Source: Rhodamnia argentea
Taxonomy: Eukaryota > Streptophyta > Magnoliopsida > Myrtales > Myrtaceae
Reading direction: 5' to 3'
Assembly: GCF_020921035.1 (NCBI RefSeq)
Contig: NC_063160.1
Location: 1,694,501-1,758,500, forward strand
Length of the DNA: 64,000 nucleotides
The notes beneath the pieces are model-generated. The model had not been told where the DNA came from, ran no database searches, and saw only the letters and a list, made by a program, of their open reading frames with translations. Numbering within the stretch: the stretch's first letter is position 1; every line of letters begins with the position of its first letter. Made by a program: the position numbers and the translations under genes. This document shows, one piece after another, positions 57,352 to 64,000 of the stretch.

Positions 57352-58601
57352 AAAGTAATTTAATTCTCAAAATGTTAGCTTGGAAGTAATTATTCAGAAG
57401 TGCTTTGATTGCTCTGATTAACAAATTCATAACAACATACAATGAACTGCGCGCATTGCCAGAACGATTCCACTTTTTGGTCCTCTGAAGCATTTTCTAG
57501 TGGATTGATGTCCACAGCACATAGTAATGAAACCTTGTCAACCACCTGCCCTTCGGCAGTCCGGCTGAAGTTTAGAACAGTTTTTAATCAGCAGTGAAAC
57601 AATCTTTCGGCAGGCGAAGTGCTTATGCGAGAAAGGAAATTGACTACTAGCTAGGGGCAACAATGCCTAATTCAGTGGAACATACTGAGTCTGCTTGAAA
57701 AGAGTAATCCTGGAAAAGAATGGACTTTAAAGATCATATCTTTAATGATGATGCACGGTCTTGGCAGCCGAAGTGGGTGGGTTCTGGGGTCCCGAATAAG
57801 GAGAACTGTTTAAATTTAATGAGAATAAATTTCACCTCCCGACACTAAACTTCATAAATTCTCATGCGTTTCCACAATTACGACTCATACATGTGGTTGC
57901 AGGAGGTAATGACTGGAGGGTCGATCGCTCGAGAGATCATAAAAGCCCCTATCCAAAAGAGTGCTCATATCATCTTCAAATCGCAAGCGTGCTTTCGGGG
58001 TGCAGTCAGCATGCATCTGGATACATGTTCACCATTCAATCGGACGAAGCCTAGCTGAGTTAGATATAAGGCAACAAAATCGACCAATGGATTCAACCGC
58101 ATGAACCTGAAACATGTAAATCATTTTCGCATTCATTGTGGAAATGTTCTAAAGCTTGCACAAAATAAAGCACATACTATAAACCAAGAAATGGCAGGAC
58201 CCTTTTTATTAGGAATTAGGGCATGGAAATGGCTATTTACACCTGAAAAACTAACATGGTGTGCTTAGAATTTGGAAAATGAAGTAGCATTCATCATTTC
58301 TAATAATCTCTTAAATCAGAGAATGCCAACTACAGAGCAATACTTATTATAATGACCTTTGGCTTTTGAACAGCTAATTCATTACTCCTTTCAATGGAAG
58401 AAAAACCCTCAAGTTGCAAAATGAAAATTTCTGATAACCAATTTAAACAATCACGAAAAAAATGTAGCACCAGGGAAAATTTTGGAACCATCTGTAATGA
58501 TCATCACTAGAAATAAATTAATCATGTCACAATGTCACTAAACCTTCTCTTGGAAAGAAGAGTTGCGAAGAGCTGAACCCGTCTGGACCAAAGCTTACAC
58601 T
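57352..58601. other. convergent intergenic region
   Basis: Lies between the 3' end of the plus-strand membrane protein gene and the 3' end of the minus-strand J-domain gene. No gene or repeat structure recognised. Confidence 0.5.
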
Positions 58602-61600
58602 TTAAGCTGCTGAAAGAGCACTGCACAGCGACTTGTATGCGTTGACACAAAGCTTAAACTTCTCTTCAGCCATTGACTGCAGGAAAATTGAATGACGAAT
58701 AGTCAGAAGAATGCAGAAAAGAGATTTTAACGTCTGTAAGTTGATCTATGAACTGGTGAATACAGCTTTCTCAGGATCGCTTCCAAGACAAGGAATTGGA
58801 TATGAGAATTTTTTTTTTTCAGGTTTTCTGTTCTATTTCTTTGTTGGTGCTTTAGAAATAGATCTACAGGTCGTTGGAGGTAGCTGCATACATTTTCTCT
58901 AGACTATCTCATGGATGTTTTAAAATTGTCAACATTCAAGAGGAGCTGAAAAGAATAAGACCCCAGACGGAAGTTTCATAGACTCACTTGTGAAGGGCCT
59001 TGATGCTTATCAGGATGCCATTTCAGGGCTGAAAGTCGAAATCTGCACACAAAATGACAAGTCAGCAATTAGAATAGGCCAATGTGACAACTTCACCAAA
59101 CATCTAGAAAAGAAAAAGGAAAAAAAGGAAAAAAAAAAAAATACATGCTTACGCGTTTTTCACATCTTCTATCTTCAAAGGACCTGTTGTAGGTAAACCA
59201 AGCATTTTTCTATCGGACACTGATCCTATTCTAATTGACTCATCATCCAGCTCTGTTTCACTTGCCGTTTCCCATTCTCTTGTTCTGCGGTTTCCCCACT
59301 TGAAATTCTCTTTCCATTGAAAACCAGATGATGCATTTTCAGAGGTAAAGGAGTGCCTCGAATTGCAAGACCAAGTATACCACCTATTCCCGAATGTTGC
59401 TTGAAATACCGTCTCAGGATAATCATCTAGGTCCTCACTGAAGCTCTCCCTCCTAAACTTTCCTGTAAAGGTAATAATTTGCAAAGAATTAACTATTCAG
59501 CATTCAGATGGGGGACCAAAGCCTTCACTATTATTAACTGATAACAGTATTAACATCAATTGCTTTATCTCCATCACTTCCGTTCCATGTTGAATCAGAA
59601 TAAATTGAGGCTAATGAGTCAAAATGAAACACTGTATTCTATAATCAAAGCGGACTTGCCAAGAGGGAACACTAATGAATGGCTTCCTGAAAGAGTTTCT
59701 GTACTCAATGCAGAGTTCACTACTTTATTCTTCCTTTGAGGAGACATGCTAATACAACTTAATTTATATTCATTGTTCTTTAATATTATCTTCTTATGGG
59801 ACTAAAAGTGAACCTAACCCATATAAGTCATAAAAATGTGTACATGCTAATCCTGCAACCATCCTTTCCTTTTTCTTTTTCTGTTTTCCGGGGCAGATAA
59901 CGAATTCAACAATTTGGTAGCCTACAAAGAAACATGTCAAGCATAATGTCTGATAAGCCTAGGAAGTGGGTATAAAACCGGCTGCTTGCTCATACAAATC
60001 CAAAAGCTGAGTGTTTCCCCCCTTCTTTTAGTTAGAGGAGCCCAAAATATTACCTTACTTGACATAAGCAACAACTAAAGAAATATCGCATAGATGAAAG
60101 GGAAAACAAGCTCACGCTTCATTTTCTTTTGGTGGCTCTTCCCAGCACGCTGAGAAGATGACTTTGATCTGCCTCTATTACCACACTGATCTGACTGATT
60201 TTCTGTCTCATCAAAATCCCAGGCAGGGCCCTTCTCCTGTGCATATGTGTGTAGCAATAAATAGACATGCTCAAAGAACTCGGACAGATCTACATAGTAT
60301 CTACAGTTGTGTAAAGATAGCTGCTCAAAAGTGATTTCACGAGAAGAGTTTGGGGTAGAAGATAGCCGCATAAGGAGCACTAGCAGGGAACAAGTACAGT
60401 GATGTAAAATGAATTGATATACAAGTAGCGAGAGATCTCAAATTGTTCCACGCTTCAGGAAATGGTACCAGTGAGTAGTTTACGTGGAAGGAAAATCTAG
60501 AAGACCCGCTGCCCAAGACGAGATCTTTCAGAGCTTTCTTTGTCTCAGCACGCTTCTGACGTGTTGTATATCTGATATAGTTCTGATTCAATATACAGAC
60601 AAGAGATACAGTTATCAACTTGACACTTGAACCATAACTATAAATCTTAATCATGTGCATTGCATCTAATCAATGATATCAATCGATTACCCCTGATATA
60701 AGTAGTCTGCCACATATTTGAACTGTATAATAGATTCTCTCAAGATGTTTGCATATTCCTCAAACTGAATTGAATATGCTCAAGTAAATCAAGTACTCAC
60801 TTTATTTTTATTTATCTTCTTTTTATGCATTTAAGGGTGGGAGCAGTGGGAAGATACAAGAGCTTTGAAAGAAAAAAATTCAACGACTTGTTAGAGAGCT
60901 GTTCAAGAGGTTAACCTCTTAATAAAGCAGCCAACAATATCCAGCATGTCTTTTAAAACTCATCTTCTTTATATGTCAATCTTAGTAGGAGCACACATGG
61001 AGGCGCTAGGGCACTTTATACAGATGTGTAAAAACTCAACTGGGTAGAAATTAGGCCAGCAACGTGTACAAGTGCGCTCAGAAAAGGTCGCAAAAGCAGG
61101 TGGAAACGTTGGGATCTAAATAACTAGAGCTAAAATCATCCTTCAGCCAATCTAGAGTCATAACCTTCATGTAATACTCACCGCAAGCGCCAAGATTCTA
61201 GCTTTCTTTTGGCCATAGCAAAATCCTAATTGAAAGCAGGACGAGTGTGGTAATGAAGGTAAACACAGGCCAACATGCAAAATTTAGCTTTGGTTGGAAT
61301 CAAATTCTTAGCCTTCATCTTAAGGATCTCAAAGCTACAATGTAACCAAATATCTCATTCCTTCTTCTCACAGAAAATAATGCATGAATAGCAACAATAA
61401 TGTTGCTATATTGAGGTATATTAGTAAATATATCTTTTGCACATGTTAGGATGTGATACAGAAAATAGGAAGAGAAATTAGTTCCCAACATTAAGACAAT
61501 GTTGCTTACCTTAGATGGCTGTTGACCACCTCTAGAAAAATCCTGTGCAAAACAAGAAAGGCCTCGTTAAATGACTTTGCTTGATGTGGAGCGTCACATG

Positions 61601-62541
61601 GGTAACTTGGAAACAATTTGAAAACTAAAATTTTTCCGAGTTTTGGCCTCTCACTGAGATCATTGAAGAATAAACTTATTTCTCCAGCCAGAGATAACTT
61701 TTTGGTCTACAAACTTCCGATGAGGCTTTTATAAGCATCATTTCTACTAAAGTACAATTCCAAAAGCTACTTAATTGGGGGCAAAAGAACAAAATGATAC
61801 CCTAAAGCATGCAAACACGTGGTTTGGAAGTAATGCAGATTATAACAAATCCATATCTTCTCCACTCCACCATGGTTTTTCCACAAAACCTCAATCACAA
61901 ACAAGAGCGTGCAAAATACTCTACAGTTGCTTGGCGCCACTCAAAGCATATAAAGCAGCCAAAACAACAGAAAATTATCTGTTTACGATGTTTCGGGCAC
62001 CCCAACTCCTATAAAAATGAATCTCTTTCAAACTTCGTTATATTTTGGCACTCCACAATACACAATGTATCACTGAAATTCGAAATCAGGCTCTAAAGTT
62101 CTAAACATAATTAAACCACATTAATTTACAGGACACTGAAACATTCTCCGCAATAGGCATCCTCTGGAAATTCAGATAAATCTGCATGAACACGCAAAGT
62201 TTCCGGCAATTTCAAATTCTTAAGTGGGCATTTTTCATAATGACATTGGCTCAAAGCAATAGATCAAACACTCGACAAGCGAAATTGCGCAAGACCAACC
62301 AAATACTGCTCAATCAATCAATAAATCAACGTCAAGCACCACATTAGGAAATTCAACCACGGATAGTGGTAACAGGGAAATGCAAAAATGTAAACAAGGA
62401 ACTTACGGAATTCCATTTATACTTCCATTTCTCGCAAGTGGCCGGAGTTGAGTGAAAAGCAGCAGAACGAACCGTCGCAGATGTTGAAGCCATCAACGAA
62501 TTCTTGATCACCAAGAGGTTTCGCCATCTGGGTACTTGCAT
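58602..62541 (-). CDS. organelle-targeted protein with C-terminal J (DnaJ) domain, 275 aa
   Basis: Exons on the minus strand: 62541-62407, 61542-61510, 60582-60484, 60236-60116, 59462-59153, 59042-58988 and 58676-58602 (828 nt), all GT-AG with consistent phase. The N-terminus MQVPRWRNLLVIKNSLMAST then VRSAAFHSTP is basic and lacks acidic residues, like a mitochondrial presequence. The middle is polar (Lys/Arg/Ser-rich, 90-130; acidic YPETVF and aromatic RWYTW patches at 140-170). The end is a partial J domain: KIEDVKNAFRLSALKWHPDK, HPD at 242-244, then EEKFKLCVNAYKSLCSAL. J domains stimulate Hsp70 ATPase (family knowledge); the partner here is unknown. An alternative start at 62493 (MASTSATV) would shorten the presequence. 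No gene name assigned. Confidence 0.85.
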
Positions 62542-62925
62542 TCCGATCAATTCAAACGAAAAAAATTCTCTCTTTCTTCGAAAGCTTAACGCTGCAATCT
62601 CTCGACTCGAGGACCAATTGGTCTGTGCTTGCGCCAATGGAAGAACAGTTTCCCAGTTCGCAGCAAAATTTGAACGAGGCGGTAAGAATAGGATCGACAC
62701 CAAATGGCCGTGACTTGCAGATGGATGTTGCTTGTCCGCGAATTGAGCAAGGCCAAGAGAGTCCTCGCGACTCTCTCCCGATCTCTCGACCAGGTCGACC
62801 GAAACGCAGAAGACAAGAGAAAACCTGGGCCTCTCGCAGCTTCATTGTACTGAAGCCCAGTGAGGCATCTTTGGGCCCAAACTGTGTTGGGCCAAACCTG
62901 GTGATATGGTTTTGGGCCGGATTGA
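62542..62925 (-). promoter_or_regulatory. 5' UTR / promoter region of the J-domain gene
   Basis: In-frame codons extend upstream to 62703, but the sequence has no presequence-like logic there, so it is treated as 5' UTR. A tandem duplication lies just upstream (62926-63134). Confidence 0.4.
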
Positions 62926-63134
62926 TGGAATTATAGGAATGGGAAAATTTCTTGCTTGGACTCGAGTGCCGTCGATCAAATCGATCATAGCCGTTGATCA
63001 CCCGAAGGGCAGTCGTCTTAGAATAGATGGCATGCTCTCCGGCTTGGGTATGGAGAGATGGAATTATAGGGATGGGGAAATTTCTTGCTTGGACTCGAGT
63101 TCTTGTCGATCAAATCGATCGTAGCCGTGGATCA
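62926..63134. repeat. two-copy direct repeat upstream of the J-domain gene
   Basis: ATGGAATTATAGGAATGGG, AAATTTCTTGCTTGGACTCG, CGATCAAATCGATC and TAGCCGTTGATCA at 62926-63000 recur at 63058-63134 with few changes; period about 132 bp. Each copy contains the palindrome-like GATCAAATCGATC. Confidence 0.9.
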
Positions 63135-63654
63135 TGTGAGTCCCAACTAACACGGGACCTACAAAATCAATGGCTATGACGACACCGGGTCCATGCAAGA
63201 ACTTTTCCCAACCTAACTTTGATTCGAGAAAAATACTGTGTGTTGCGTGAGGCTCTTATTTACATAAGAAAACTATCTGATTAATTTCGGTCATACAAAC
63301 CGCGTGAACTTTTATCTTACACGTTTCACATCTCCCCCCCATTGAAGTAAGTAATAAGTTACTTGCTCGCTGTGGTAAATGAAAGAAGGGCAAAATTTTG
63401 TGTTTGGTGCTGGCAACCCATGTTCGTATACGAATAGTAGAATCGGCGTTTTCGAATCGGCATGGAGTGCGTCTGAATTAAAAGAGAAAGAATAACTTTT
63501 GTCTTCATCCAATTGAAGTTATGTGTGATTAGCATACAACCAATCTGCAAAATGTTTGTGGTGATGTGAACTTCAAATGTCTATGATGTGATCAATCATA
63601 TGACGATGACAACGTCATCTTCCAAATTAAAAAAAAAAAAAAAACACATGAGAA
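63135..63654. other. intergenic, no gene seen
   Basis: AT-rich spacer. The minus-strand frames at 63312-63550 overlap each other and have no motifs. Confidence 0.5.
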
Positions 63655-64000
63655 AATAGTTCAAAAGGTCCTAAATCTATTGTAGTTTTGCCAATTCAGT
63701 CCTACCAAATATTTTCCACGTTTTGCAATTAAGTTTATCAAGTCAATTTTGACAGAAAATCGCTGACGTTAATGCCGATCATCTTGTGTGACGTGGCCGT
63801 TGCTGTTGCTTACATGGACAAAATTTAATAGTATTTAATTTTTTTTATAATTTTATAATTTATAATTTATATTTTTTTCCTTTTCTTCTTCCCTTCGTCG
63901 GCCTTAGGCGAGGGCGGTCATCGCGAGGTAGGTGGAGGGCTACCCACTAATCACATATTTCGAGGTTGATGCTTTGTTGATTTCCAGATTGAGATATAAG
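63655..64000. mobile_element. family D fold-back element, cut by the window end
   Basis: Left arm phrases TTTTGCCAATTCAGTCCTAC, CAATTAAGTTTATCAAGTC, TGACGTTAATGCCGATCATC and GTGACGTGGCCG, then an AT-rich stretch and the start of a GC core (GGCGAGGGCGGTC) at about 63895. The right arm lies outside the window. Confidence 0.6.

Overview
The window is nuclear DNA from a flowering plant, almost certainly a woody eudicot. The evidence is spliced genes with GT-AG introns, plant-type actins with the usual 60/394/614/66-nt coding exons and a leader intron, plastid and mitochondrial targeting sequences, GA/CT tracts in 5' UTRs, and AT-rich intergenic DNA full of DNA transposons and solo LTRs. A Myrtales origin (Eucalyptus-like) is my guess from the style of the repeats; it is not demonstrated.

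Layout. 1-7.2 kb is repeats only: MITEs, fold-back elements and a gene-fragment-bearing Mutator-like element. 8.8-9.3 kb (+) encodes a 71-residue membrane protein. 9.76-12.29 kb is a solo LTR with a perfect 5-bp target duplication. 13.5-15.8 kb holds a short retroposon and a 600-bp tandem duplication that carries two Mutator-like MITEs. 17.4-18.9 kb and 26.3-27.8 kb (+) are tandemly duplicated actin genes that differ at one residue, separated by PIF/Harbinger-type and hAT-type MITEs. 29.8-34.9 kb (-) is the ten-exon gene for the small, glutaminase subunit of carbamoyl-phosphate synthetase. 35.1-40.55 kb is a nest of transposons: a probable Pack-MULE that captured part of a PEP-carboxylase-kinase gene and was later hit by a solo LTR and two MITEs.

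41.3-44.8 kb (+) encodes mitochondrial ribosomal protein uL15m. 46.3-50.2 kb (+) encodes fibrillin 5, a plastid lipid-associated protein. 51.2-53.4 kb (-) encodes a BolA2-type protein. 56.3-56.9 kb (+) encodes an intronless three-segment membrane protein with a histidine run. 58.6-62.5 kb (-) encodes an organelle-targeted protein with a C-terminal J domain. The window ends in another fold-back element.

The genes do not form a pathway; they are independent housekeeping loci of cytoskeleton, arginine/pyrimidine precursor supply, mitochondrial translation, plastoquinone support and Fe-S/redox function. The most unusual content is the mobile DNA. At least four structural families can be separated by their termini and target duplications (3 bp, 5 bp, 8 bp, 9-11 bp). 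Two Mutator-like elements carry gene-derived sequence. Several unrelated families share GC-rich cores inside AT-rich arms. Exon coordinates were worked out by hand from splice consensus, reading frame and family similarity; no searches were run.
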